Shown in pieces: positions 12,851 to 25,443 of a stretch of 64,000 nucleotides of DNA. A program made the translations under genes and the position numbers. The notes under the pieces are model-generated. The model was not told the origin of the DNA and made no database searches. It saw only the letters and a list, made by a program, of their open reading frames with translations. How positions within the stretch are numbered: the stretch's first letter is position 1; each line of letters starts with the position of its first letter. The stretch comes from Tetrahymena elliotti 4EA (taxonomy: Eukaryota > Ciliophora > Oligohymenophorea > Hymenostomatida > Tetrahymenidae). The stretch covers positions 469,595-533,594 of the forward strand of contig JH720345.1 of assembly GCA_000231825.2 (NCBI GenBank), written 5' to 3'.

Positions 12851-14286
12851 TTTTTTTAAATGCTAATTAAGCTTTTTTTTTTTTTTTATTAATTATATCT
12901 TTGTTTGTATAATTATAGTTGAGTTATATAGTGCTGTATTTACAGTGAAGACACTCTTTTTTTATATTAATTTACGTCATTATATAAGTGAACATCTTCC
13001 TCTTCTTTTTATCTTAAAATATTAGTGAAAGAGTCTATTTTTTACAATGAGTTCAACTATTTTTAAAAATGTAAATAAAGGATCTTTGTTTAATAATAAA
13101 AACCTCATTCTAAGCAGTGATGTTTATACAAATAAAAAGTAATTTGATCTCGTTACCCAAAGCCTAAAGGATGCTTTAAAAATATATTTATGCTTCACTA
13201 CCATAAATAAACTGATCTCATCTGAAAAATGAAAAACTATGAAAGATTTTGTATGAAATATATTTGAAAATATCTTTGTAAACTATTATATTTACACATA
13301 ACTGGAATGCTTTATATCCACTTAAATTACTCTTCATTTAATTTTAAATTACATTTTTTTGAAGAATAAATGAGTTTATTAAAATAGAGGCTATGATTGC
13401 TTTCACTATTTTTTGTGTCTATTAATCAAAGTGAATACTTTTAACTAAGTTAAGCTAATGAAATAGAGATTAAAGATTCATAAAGTATGGAGATTGGGTA
13501 ATTGATTCTATCGGTTCTGTATCATTTTAAAAATATTTAATTAATTTGTAAGATTATTTCTTTTGTGATTTTAAAGAGTAGTTTTTTATTTCATCATTTT
13601 ACAAAATTCATTTTTTTTATTTGCTAGATTGGTTCAAAATTTTCATTTAAGATTCTTTTCAAAAGATCATACATGAAGTAACCTACCATAATTACTCTGA
13701 TATAAAATGCATAATAAAGCAACTCTCATAATATTGGGAAATCTTATTCTGAAATTCTAAATGTTGAAATATTTTCTATGGTTAAAATAAGGCTTGAGGA
13801 ACTACAGCGAAGTAAAAAAAACTCACTAAAACTGAGTGATTAATTTAGAAGAACATTACTCATAAATGATTTATTATATTTTGAGGAAATTTAAAATTTA
13901 GTTATTTGTTTACTTTAAAAAATTGTTTTGCTGTTTGTTTAATTTTGTTGATTAGATATAATTTTAGTTACTATTGATACTAATAAAAAAATTAATTTAT
14001 CTATCCTATGATTAGATTTTTAAATATAATTTTTACATAATGTATCCAAGACTAAATAAAGAGAAAGAAAAGTAATAATCTATAACACTCAACTAATTAC
14101 TTCCTTTAAAATTAATTTGATTTTTACAAAATTTCAAAAAAACAAAAGAAATTGTTGATTATTAAGACATAAAAAAATTAGCTTTCATAAACTGTATTTG
14201 TTAAACATTAGTATATAAATGAGGATAATTTGTTATAAAATAAACTTTTTTTAAGTATTTATTTTGATTTCAGACCCCATTTTATA
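12851..14286. other. AT-rich intergenic spacer
   Basis: It contains the P4 promoter side, starting with a long T run just upstream of the P4 start, and the downstream side of P5. No gene or RNA is supported. Confidence 0.55.
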
Positions 14287-14718
14287 TCAAAATCCAGCAC
14301 AACGAATGTATAAAGGATAATAAATGGTGTTGTTATAGAAATAGTTTTGATAGGCAGCTTTAAGGACATTAACATTCATGTAGCAATCTTAATAGTAGTT
14401 TCCAGTATTAAGGACATCAGTGGTGTTAGCTTACTTAAGGAATTAGTGGAATTGTTAGCATGGCTTAATTGCGAGAGGAGAGCCATCATAAGTGAAGTCA
14501 CCTATAGTATGGGAAGCAGCAAAGCAATCATTTTTTTCTTGACCTTCTTTCAAATCATTACATTATGCTTAAGTGGTATTAGTGAAGCAAGAAAACCATT
14601 AGTAAACTGTAGTTTAATTTCTACCCATTTCTACATTTTTATTTAAAGAGTAGATCGCAAGTGCTCCAATAGAGATAGTAGATATTAATACAAGTGTTAA
14701 AGTGAATTTTAAGTTCAT
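14287..14718 (-). CDS. Six-cysteine small membrane/secreted protein, copy P5
   Basis: A single exon of 143 residues, the shortest copy, stop TGA 14289-14287. Residues 1-24 (MNLKFTLTLVLISTISIGAL...) form a hydrophobic leader. Family cysteines occur in YQWFSCFT, QAQCNDL, KNDCFAAS, IKPCQQF, YYQDCYMNVNVL and the C-terminal LYIRCAGF. Gln is mostly TAA. It carries Asn-Thr-Thr sequons in the core. It keeps the family order and spacing, including the GDFTYDG block that matches GQLTYDD in P3 and P6. Function unknown. Confidence 0.85.
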
Positions 14719-15413
14719 TAAATTGTCTTCTTTTTAGTTAATTATATTTTATTATTCAAACTAATATATTATCAAAAATAAATCAATCTGTCAATATTTA
14801 ATAAAGTAATTATACTACCCCTCTCATACACAATAAAAGCTCGATTTTACCACACAAAATATGTAGCCAATAAAAAATTTGTTTATGTAAATTTGCTCTA
14901 CATTATTAATTAATTTTAGTTTAATAATCTATTTCTAGGTAATATTTTTATTACTTGGTCAGTCAAGTTGAAAATCATATCGAAAATAATTTTGATAGAG
15001 CAAAGAAATTATGTTTCTTTTAGGTTATTTTTTGAATTTGAAAATTAAATAGAGTTTTAAAGAAATGTTCAGTAATGAAATCATAAACATCAAGTAGTTA
15101 ACTAAAATATATTAATGAAAATTAACAAATGTTATTATTTGAATATTTATTTAATTTTTAACAATAATCAAATTCTTATATTGAAATTTATTATTTGTAA
15201 AGTTATCAAACAATTTTTAGGAATTATCTTTTGGCTGATCAGAAATATTTTGTTTAATAAAAAAGTTAAGCAAAAAATATTTATTATGAATAACTAATAG
15301 AAATCAATTTGAAATATTTTTTTTAAGACATTTATGTAGTATGAATAGAAAATTATTCAGTTTTATATATATATAATGCTGGATGTAATTATAAATTTGT
15401 TGATATATTTTTA
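14719..15413. other. AT-rich intergenic spacer
   Basis: Short spacer between P5 and P6. It includes low-complexity AT sequence and a TATATATATATA run near 15366-15375. Nothing else is supported. Confidence 0.55.
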
Positions 15414-15854
15414 TCAATATCCTGCACAAGTAATAAAGATGGGTCTATATATTTTATTATAATAGTATTAGCTTTGATAAGCAGCATTTTATACTTCTCT
15501 GCTCATATAGCAGTCGAAATAATGATCTCCAAAGTTAATCATGTCTGAGCTTTTTGCTGCTAAAAAGAAAGCATGGAAGTTATGACATTCAGTAGTTGTT
15601 TAGTCAGAGTCATCATAAGTAAGTTGGCCTACTTAATAGGAAGATAAATTACATAGATCGAACTCAGTGGTATTATATTTAATGCTATCACAAGTTGTAG
15701 AGTTCAAATTTGTGTAACATTAAGCCCATTATGAAAATGTAGTTGTGTTGCTTGAGTTTGTGATTGTGTTTTTATTAGATGCAATATAAACACCAAATAG
15801 TCCAAGAGAAATTAATAGCAATGAGATCAAGATAGGAGTATTGTAGCTGCTCAT
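15414..15854 (-). CDS. Six-cysteine small membrane/secreted protein, copy P6
   Basis: A single exon of 146 residues, stop TGA 15416-15414. The N-terminal segment (ILISLLLISLGLFGVYIA, about residues 8-25) is a membrane anchor or signal peptide. The core has the cysteines in QWAQCYTNLN, TTCDSI, FDLCNLSS, TTECHNF, YFDCYMSREV and the C-terminal IFITCAGY. It is most similar to P3 over its whole length, with the same NSSNTTTFS and GQLTYDDS blocks, so P3 and P6 look like the most recent duplicates in the array. Function unknown. Confidence 0.85.
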
Positions 15855-18394
15855 TTAAAAATATTTGAATTTTTAATTTTGATTTTATAAATTTTTTTAT
15901 TTATTTATTAAGATTATTTTGATTTCCAAAAGTCTCAGGAGTATTTGTAATAAACACTAAGCAAGAAGGTATTTAAATTTTTATATAAAAACTTATAATT
16001 ATAGATTATTGTTAATAATACTGCAAAAAAGTAAAAAAAAATTAACTATTTGGTGTCACCAAATTATTCTTCAATCAAGTAACAAAATTAAGTTATTGAC
16101 GACATAGAAAATATTTAATAATTTGTTTACAAATAAATCCAAATATGTAATGTTACTCATATTGCATTATAAAATATTTTTGAAGGGGATGCTTGTTTTC
16201 TACTGGAGTAGTTAGCTAAAAAAATATAACAATTAAATTTGATTTTCCTTTTCTTTTTCAACTAATATGATTTGGCTTTATTCTTATCATTTTATTTTGA
16301 ATTTTTACATCTTCTTTCAATGAATTTTTAGTGATCAAAAAATTATATCCTTGAATAAAAAATTGTGTTTTTGATTATTTCAAATTTTTTTATCTTTTCC
16401 CTAAATTTTTTTTGTGGTCAAATAGTATTTCAATTATAAAATTTATAAACTAATCTTTTTTTTCTTTTGTTTATCTTTGTTTAAGATCATTCTAGATATC
16501 TAAATCTATCATTAAATTTACAACTTATTTCAGATTACTATCATTTATGGGAAAGGATATTTCAACAAAGTATGGATTTAATAATTAATCAAATAGTTTT
16601 AGTTTTTTTTAAATCCTTAGATGAATTAAAAAATATACACTCTTTGTTTTTCTTTTTTATTTAGTAAGTAAACTTTCAATCAATATGATAAACAGATAAA
16701 GTATTGTGTGTAGCTTAGTTGACATCTTTATTTTTGAGAAATATTGGAAAACTGTAACATTTGTTAGAATAGGGATTAATTGGATATGGTTTGGGTAAAT
16801 TCTAACTCAAGAAAATAATTAGTTTAAGCATCAAAAAAAGATATAAACAAGAGAAAAAATAAAAAAAATAAAATGAGTTGTTGGTGTTGTTAGATGATAG
16901 AGTATATTGAATATTTTATTATTTTATACTATTTATTAGAATTGATTTCAAGAAAATTTAAAAATCTCCGATTTCATTAAAAGTATAAATTCCTCTCCTA
17001 ACTCACAAAAATTAAAACTAAATCTTATATTAATAGCTTATTGATAGTTATTTGAATGAATGCATTAAAAAATATCTAAAATAAATTATTTAACTTTATT
17101 TAGAAAAAATAACAAATATTTTATTTAGCAATTAGGTTGAAAAAATTTTGTGGACAAAATTTTCTAATTTCAAATGGTAATTATTTATTTTAGAATATTC
17201 CAAATAGAAAATTAAGTTAATTATATTTTTTGCCTCAATAGAAAAGAAAATTACTTAATCTGAATGAATTGTTCCTCCTAACAAGTATTTTTAAGTATGA
17301 AAAATAAATATATACTAATCAAAATTTTTTTTAATCTTTTTTTCTTTTTTAAATCTCTATCTTTCTTTTAGGGAGAGTGTATAACCGTGATGATTATCTT
17401 TACTAACAGTCTATGAATTATAGAATATAAATTTATCAGCTTTGTATAATTCTTCTGAATATTTAATAGCCCCATATTTTTTAATTGTTTCCTCTTTCAA
17501 AACACTTATTTTAATTATTCTATCAAATTTAAATCAGCTATTCTGTAAGTCAATCTAAGCACTCAATGCTATTTTCTTTCAACAAGTATAGAGTTTTTTG
17601 AGATAAAAGAAGAAAATTGATTAAATTCTATCATTCAATAAATAAATTAGAAACAAAATTTAGCTTGAAAAATTTCCTTTTATTTAAGTTTGCATAAAAA
17701 CAAAATAAGAATTTATTTTTGCTAAATAAATTTCTTAATTTATCAATATTTACTTCCTAAATTATTTAATTAACATATTGTTATGTTTATCCCCTATCAA
17801 AAAATATATTCAGCAGGTAAGAAGAATAAAATATTTTGAATATTAATTTTGATTAAAAAAATATTTAAAAGAAATTTGATTAAAGAATAAATGTTGGTTT
17901 ACATCTAAAAAAAGATTAAATTAGCTAATTTTGTACATAAATATCCAAAATTATATTAGTTTTGTCTGATTAATTTAGGGATTCAATATTAAATTTATCA
18001 CCAACTAATTACAAACTTGAAAAAAATAAATAAATTGAAATTTGATCAATTTCATCTGTAACAAACAAAAATGTTAGTAAATCAATAAAAAAAGATTTAA
18101 AAGAATCGAACAAAAAATATATTGTTTGAGATCTCTTTTATTTTTGATGGCAAAGTAACATTTAGTTTAATTACAATAAGACCTCTAATTTATTAAAGAG
18201 TGATTGGATGGATATATAGGAAAAATTGATTGGAATATCAAATATTCACAATAAAGAAATTTGAGATTTAATTTTGTAAAAAAGCTTTTATTATGTATTT
18301 AAGTAGACAAATGAATTCAAACACTTTTATTATCTTAATTTATATAATTTTTTAGATTTCAGAAACTCAAATACTGAGTATGGACTAAAGATTT
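15855..18394. other. AT-rich spacer with one coding-like patch
   Basis: Mostly AT-rich, non-coding in appearance. One minus-strand patch at about 17524-17310 reads as a lysine-rich peptide with coding-like composition (see findings), but it has no start and an in-frame TGA just upstream. No other gene, RNA or repeat is supported. Confidence 0.5.
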
Positions 18395-18832
18395 TCAATA
18401 ACCAGCACAGGTAATGTATTAGGGAGTGTAAATCTTGTCGTAGAAAGTCTTGCACTTGTAGGCTTCTTTTAAGACATCAGCACTAAGATAACAACTGAAA
18501 TAGTAGTTGTTGTAGTTGATAATTTGGTTAGCGTTGGCCTTAGCTTCATATTCATGATAGTTCTTGCAAGCTTCAGTGATTAAGTCTCCATCAGGGAAGG
18601 TTAATCTAGAGACAGCGTAGGCAGCACCGTAACAGAGAGATTTTTCAACTTCATCTTCGATTTTATCACAGATAATTACATCAGTTTCTTGAATGCACTT
18701 TCTCATTTTAGTGAAAGAAGTGATGTTAGAGCTGTTAGATAAAAAGCTAGAAGATTCTTATTTGTTTAATAAGAAGACGCTTCCTAAAGCAAGGAGAGCA
18801 ATAATAGGAATAGCAATTAAAGATTTATTCAT
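18395..18832 (-). CDS. Six-cysteine small membrane/secreted protein, copy P7
   Basis: A single exon of 145 residues, stop TGA 18397-18395. The leader MNKSLIAIPIIALLALGSVF resembles those of P1 and P2. The core has KMRKCIQE (Met-Arg-Lys where other copies have Trp), IICDKI, KSLCYGAA, TEACKNY, YYFSCYLSADVL and the C-terminal QYITCAGY. An extra cysteine is present in AYKCKTFYDKIY, which would be unpaired or form an intermolecular bridge. A Ser/Asn-rich linker (SSSFLSNSSN) follows the leader. Function unknown. Confidence 0.85.
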
Positions 18833-21800
18833 TTTTTTTTAGATAATTATTGAAGCAATATTTATTTTTTAATTAATTATTATTATCTAAGATAAAAAGA
18901 GGATACTCTTTCCAAATTTAACTATTTCCTTAACATCGTTTCTTATGGTAAATAATACAATCTTAATGCCAATATTCTATTGTAAGCAAAGTTATTAAAT
19001 TACATAAAAGAAATTAGCCTTGAACCTATGAAGTATCAAAAAAGGTTAAAACTAGACAGTTTAACTATTAATAAGCGCAAATTGTTTAATCTAAAGACAG
19101 ACAATTTGCAAATGTGATGATTTTAAAATAAAACAATGCAGATAAATCAATCATTTATCATGAGGATATATGAGAATTTTAGGTTTTTCGTTTCTAAAAA
19201 AATATATTTATTTTATTTAAAAATATCATACTATAACATTTTAATTTGCTTATAGATCAACAGCTTTGATTTTACAGTCAAAATATATTCAATTTTTTAA
19301 TTTTATTGTGGTGTTAAACACTTTTAAAAATACAAATTTATTTTTTTGAAGATTATATATCAATATCTACTTGAAAAAAATAACAATTTAGATCTTTAGC
19401 TACATCGAAAAATCTATTAGATAGTACTTAAATCTTCTTTATTTTAAAATAAAATGATTATAGTTGTAAAGATTAGTTTATTAGTAATTTATAAACCAAG
19501 AAAAGTAGTTAATAAATTTAATTTTATTTATTATTTAAATTACAATAGATAAAAAAATTGATGGCTTTAAATTGTTTTTTATTAAACATATCTTAAGATT
19601 TATCTTTTATCATACTTGCAAGGATAAAATTCTTCAAGAAGTTAAGTTTGTTGTTTTTTTCTAAATTAAAAACTATTTTAGAGCCTCTAATATAAACAAC
19701 CCTAAAATAACATTCTCTTAATTGTTTTTATCTGTTTGAAATGATAAATTAAATTCTTCTCTTCTCAAATAAATAAATTAATTTTTTTGAAGATATTTTT
19801 ATACTAAAAAGAGACCAATAACAAAATCTTTTGATGAAATCAAGTGAAATTTGATCAAATGATTATTGTAAAGTAAATCTACAATATATTTAAAAAACTT
19901 TCAAAGATTTAAAAGAATAGCAAAAAATTGTTAAAAATACAAATTTTTAAAGCCAAAATAATAAGTAAATTCTTAGAAATGAAATACCTCAAAAAATTCA
20001 ATAAATATCAAGCAAAAAATCTTTTAATTTTGAAACTATAAAAACTATGAGAATACTAGTTTAAAAAATATTTAATATTTACTGTTTTAATTTTAAATAA
20101 AAACGTATGTACGAAAACCACAAATCAGAACTTAATTTATTTAATTTTATATGGTTACAAATATTTACATTTAAAGAATCAGATCATAATTTTTTAATTT
20201 TTCAAAATTTATTTGAAGTTTCAAGCTTTTTAATGTAAAAATTTAATATTTTAGAAATAATTTTACATTTATTTTCAAGTTTTAGTATTATCAATAAATA
20301 AAAACAAAGTTTTTGTATGCAAAATTTGTGTTTTTATAATTTTCTTCTTCAATTTAAAATTGAAAAAAGGATTTTAAATTTCATTTTTCAAAATTTAAAT
20401 ATTTTTTTAGAGTTAAGAAGATTCTAAAAATAAATAATAATATGACAATTTAAATAAAATTTTTTTTAAAAAAAAAAAGGATTTTAATTTTAGGTTGAGA
20501 AGGAATGTAGAAGAGAAAGCAGTTTGAAATTATTTTGAATAAATAGAAAGTAAAAAAGAATATTCTGCTGCGATTTAAGAAATAATCTTCATATACAACT
20601 ATTTTCATTTAATATTTTAAATAAAATTCAATATTTTTGATTATTATAAATTTATTGGCAAATAAAATCATTTTTCAAATTTTTTTAGTCTGTCAAAATT
20701 CATGTATTCTTGAAATTAGTAGTTAGTGTTTTTTGATAAAATTAAAATAAACTAATGAATTAAATCTAGAAATAAATTAGGGACTTTTTAATATTAACAA
20801 TTAAAATAATTATTTGGTACTTTATAAATTTTCAGTTATGTAGGAAAGTAATTTAAAATAGTAAAAATATTTATTATTTTTGAATTTTCTTAACGAAAAG
20901 CTGTAAAATAATTGATTGATTATTCCTAAATAACCAAAGACATTTCAATTTTGTTAAAATTTGATGCAAAATTAAAAGTAATTTTTAAATAATTGAGGTA
21001 GAAATAATTATCTTTTGTTTTAATTAAAATACTAATTATTATATTAGATTTTATACATTTTAAACGAAAAAACAACTATGAGTAACCTTTTATTTATAAA
21101 ATTAATGATTACTTAAACCTATTAACATCTCAGCAAAAAGAAAAATGAATCTGCTAAGAAGATCAAAAAAAACAATCATTTATTTTGATTTTTTTTGATA
21201 TTTCAAAAATTCTTCAAAAAGAAAAATTAAATGAAATTTAAAATAAGTCATTTTTGAAGTAAATTTAAATTTCAGTATTGATTAAATATTTGAAAAGTTA
21301 AAAGAAACAAAAGAGATTATTAACGTCATAGCATATTGATTTTGTAGTTTCAAATTATTAACACTTTTAATTAAAAAAAGGGTTTGCTTATTTTATAAAA
21401 AGTTAAGTTTTTTTTTATAAAATAATCTAATTACAAGCTTACTAAAAGGTCAATAGCTTAATTTTAGTTGAAAATATCACATTGTTGTTAATTTGCAATT
21501 TGGCTGTTTAAAAATGTATTTAAAAAATAAAAATATCAAAATTAGTACAAAATATACTAATGAGTGTAAGTATCAATGATAAGTAGGTAGGTGTCAGTCG
21601 CTCTTTTTAAAAATTATATTTTTAATAATTATCTAAGAAATTTTTAAATTGATATCAACTTTTGGATTTTATTTAAACGAAAGGCTATTATTCAAAGTAG
21701 AGATACAACACTAAGCTGATTCAAATCGAGTAAAATAAGGGAAAAAATCAGGTTGGATTATGTATTAGAAATCAAAAAATTTAAAAAGGACTAAAATGCG

Positions 21801-23658
21801 CCTTCTGAATCACACACTCAATAAATACAAATAAAGAAAGAAGTGAATTTTTTCTAACTTATTTTTTTGTGTTCAAGTGAATTTCTTAATAAACTTAGTA
21901 AATAAAAGTGTTCGAGAGAATAAAAGGATAGATTTTTATATTTTTAAATAGCCATTTTAAATATTAGGAATTGTTTGTGCAATATATGGTTTTATATTTA
22001 TAGAGATTTAATGTTAAAATTTAATTATATCTTTAAATTGGATGCTTAAATAGGGTCTGTGGTATTTTATTAGCTTTTACTCTCCTCCTCATATCCTCTA
22101 TTTTTGAAATTTTTTGGATAATTTATACACCTCAAATGAATAACTGTATTGTCGTTAATAATATTAAGAAATTTATATCAAATCAATGAAATTTTAACTA
22201 TAGAAAAATTAAAAAATAATATTTTTAAATACTTCTATTTGTGTGGCCTTAAAATTAAACAATTTTTTTTGAAATTATTTTATTTTGTAAAATAGCTTAA
22301 AAGCTTTTTATCTTTATGTTGGATTTAATCCTACAAAAAGGAAAAAATTAAATTGATTTGGCATTTTTAAAAATAATTAAGTAAATATTTAAAGTATCTT
22401 TGGTTTACTTTTATCTTAGTAAGGATAATATCTAAGCTAAAAGAATAAAATAATTTAATGAATGGTAAGAAAAATTAATTTTTTAGATGAAAGTTTTATA
22501 ATTTGTTATTTAAATTATATGGCTAATTTTAAATCGAATAACTAACTTGCTCAATTCCCCAGCCCTTCTAGTAGATAAATAGTTTATGAATTAACAGAAA
22601 AATTTATTGAATGATTGGTTGGGTATTTTATTTAAAAAAAGTATTACAGAATAAAAATATTATGAAAAAATAAGTTAATGATTTCAATTATTTTATTTTT
22701 TTGGAATCTCTTCTTTTAATTTGTCACTTTTTTTCTTTGTCACCTACAATCGTTTGTTCTATTAGCGGCTAATATATAAAAAATTCAGAATAGATTCTTC
22801 AGATTTTATTGCTTACAATTTTTGATGAAACACAATTTTTAAGAAATTAAAAAAAGTAAAATGATGGTAAGAAATGAGTAAAGAATGTGAATGTTTTAAT
22901 CTTTTATATTCTATTTATATTGTTTCCTACTTTTTTCTTCTTTTTAGTTATTTTTAAATTATTTTTTTTTAAAAATTGAGCAGAAAAAAATAAGAAAAAT
23001 TAAAGAATAATAATAGCCTAGATAAATGCAAAAAAAGGTTTTTTTTTCATTAATTTTTAGATAGTAAAATGTTGATTTATGGAATATTTAAATAATAATG
23101 AGAAATTTAAAAAACAAGTAAAGTAAAATAGAAAGATATTCAGAATTCACAGTTTAGAAGGAAATATAATATATTTGCATTAATTTAAAGAATGAACTCT
23201 ATTAATAATTTAATGAATAGTCTTTTTTATTAATTGACTGATTCTATCAAAAACATTTAAATCGAAGAGCTACAGAAGAGATGGAGTTTGACGATAATAA
23301 TTTTCAAAGATAAAAGAAAATAAAGAAAAGGAAATTTGCTTTTAAAAAAATAGAGAGACATCTATCTAGTCAATAAATAACTTAAAAAGAATTGATTATT
23401 GCTAGTTGCTATATATTATTTCAGTAATTTAAACATACAAATTATTTATAAACATTAAGAAAAGAAAAAAATACAAAAAAAATACTTTCCTCATAGAATT
23501 CCCCGTATTTATCAAAAAATCAAAGCAGTATATTAAAGAAGAATAAATAATATTTGATTGCTTTCGTAATAATTTGAAAATAGACTAACTAATTCATTAG
23601 CAAAAACAATTAACAAATAAACAAATAGACAAGACTCTAAGTAGTATTTCAACAAATA
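18833..23658. other. Longest gene-free stretch, AT-rich
   Basis: This 4.8 kb stretch lies upstream of both P7 and the next + strand gene. It is very AT-rich with many A and T runs. I found no reading frame with coding character, no tRNA or snRNA signature, no inverted-repeat mobile element and no family remnant. The last 100 bp or so form an A-rich leader to the gene at 23659. Confidence 0.55.
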
Positions 23659-25443
23659 ATGCCATTCAAGTAAGAAAATACAGACTAAATGCCTTCAGAA
23701 TCATAGTACAAATCCTATGTTCAAGAAGGGCTTCAGAATCGTCGTATCGTTAATCGTAATATTATGGTTATTAATGACTAAAACGAGGATAGACTCCTTA
23801 CTGAGAGAGCTCCAGTAGCTGTCGACATGCAAGATAATGTTTACTTTAGAGATTTAATTATTTACTTGCGTGAACAAAATCTTATATAACCTGGTTCCAG
23901 CATCTTCTTCTACGACGAATAGCGTAAAGTCTTTGTTCACTAGGGAACTGAACCCATTACTGCTAACACTATGATCCCTTTATAGAAATTTAACAATGAA
24001 TAGATTACCATAAAATACCGTCCTATGTAACAATCCTACTATCGTATGAATAATCCTTGTGAAAATACCAATATCTCCCAATATAGAATGCCTTCATAGT
24101 AATACCCATCCAACATGGCTCAAAATAGTGCATGCTTTGACAGTTTCTTCTCTAACAAGCAACGCTCAATGTTTGAAGGAAATTTCATGAGAAACAATGG
24201 ATCCCAATACCCACAAAGCAATTCATAAAATAATTAAGTTAGCAACTCTAATACCACTTCTGCCAATCAAACTAATTAAATGATAGGAGGTGAGGAAGAA
24301 GATAACAACTTTGATATTAGTACTAAAGCTATTCCCCGTGAAAAGCGTGTGAAGGAAAGAAAAATTGGATACGTCTATGACCGTGTCATGGAGTGGAGAA
24401 AGTACTATGAAAGTGGATATTAAAATGAACAAGGTCGTCTCATTAAAGTTAATCTTGATGTAGCTGCTTCTATGGTTGGTCTCTCTCGTAAAACTTTGGA
24501 TGATTATTACAAATATATTCGTAAGGCTGAGACTTATAACTTTGACTTCAAAGGTCGCTCTGAAGAAAAGATTGGTGTCCTCAGAAATTTCGTTCGCGAC
24601 AGACAAAAACGCTCCAATAGAACAGAAGATGATGATGCTTAAGTAGACGATGATAATAGAGAAACTTAAAGTAGAAATGAAGAAGCTGGAGAAATTTCTA
24701 ACACTACCGCTTCTACTACTACTACTGCAAAAGCAATCGTCGGTCAAATCGAAGAAGAAATAGTTGATACCTCCAACAATAGCAAGAAAAAATCATTCTA
24801 AATGCCTTAAACAACATCAAATCAAGTAAATAACTTACCTCCTCCTCCCCCTTATTCATAGAAAGAAGAAGAAATAATTTAAAACAAATACAGAAATTAA
24901 AATATCTACTAAAACTCTCAAGAATAAGAAATCAGAATGAGAAATACAGCTGCTTTTTAATTGAACCAAAGTAATAGCAACAATTATAGTCGTGTCTAAA
25001 ATGAATAATAGGAAAGAAGAGAAGTACCATAAGGGTACGAATCAGAGCAATATAGAAATAACATGAGTAGTAATTATTTCGAAGAATATATTAACTAATA
25101 TGGAGGGGCTGATGCTTCTGCCCAAAACACTATGGATATTGAGAAGTGCCCTCAATAATAAAACAACTATGCAAATTATAGCAATGAATACTAGGACTAT
25201 GAGAATTAGCTCAATAATAGCTTTGATATGCATGCAGAATTGAATTTTACCAAAAATCCAAGCATTAATTTTGGAAGCTTCAATAATGAATATTACTAAC
25301 AAACAAACATTAAATAAGAATTCATTAATAAATCTTTCGAAAATTTAAATAATGTGAGTGGCGCCTCCCCACATGATGAAGAATATTGCGATTTCATTAA
25401 TGATGAAAATGAAATGGGATAGAAGTAATTGCAAGAAGACTGA
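23659..25443 (+). CDS. Probable nuclear regulator with a ciliate HTH-like domain
   Basis: An uninterrupted frame of 594 residues, closing on TGA 25441-25443; start and stop are in the same frame with no intron needed. Residues about 58-125 look like a small beta-rich fold (VYFRDLIIYLREQNLI ... ITIKYRP). Residues about 227-320 hold a basic, helix-rich block: REKRVKERKIGYVYDRVMEW, VNLDVAASMVGLSRKTLDDY, then KIGVLRNFVRDRQK. The AASMVGLSRKTLDDYYKYIR part resembles a helix-turn-helix, and similar blocks occur in other ciliate proteins (recalled, not searched). The C-terminal half is Asn/Gln/Ser-rich with a PPPPPYSQ motif, as in many regulators. Codon use in the first third is moderately optimised. 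The DNA-binding role is inference. Confidence 0.75.

Noticed and set aside
15115..15297. 60-codon + strand frame between P5 and P6
   Set aside because: AT-rich composition, no conserved feature, ends at a standard stop that is Gln here.
24223..24747. 174-codon minus-strand frame opposite the HTH-like gene
   Set aside because: It is the antisense shadow of a well-supported + strand coding region with GAT/GAA-rich codons.
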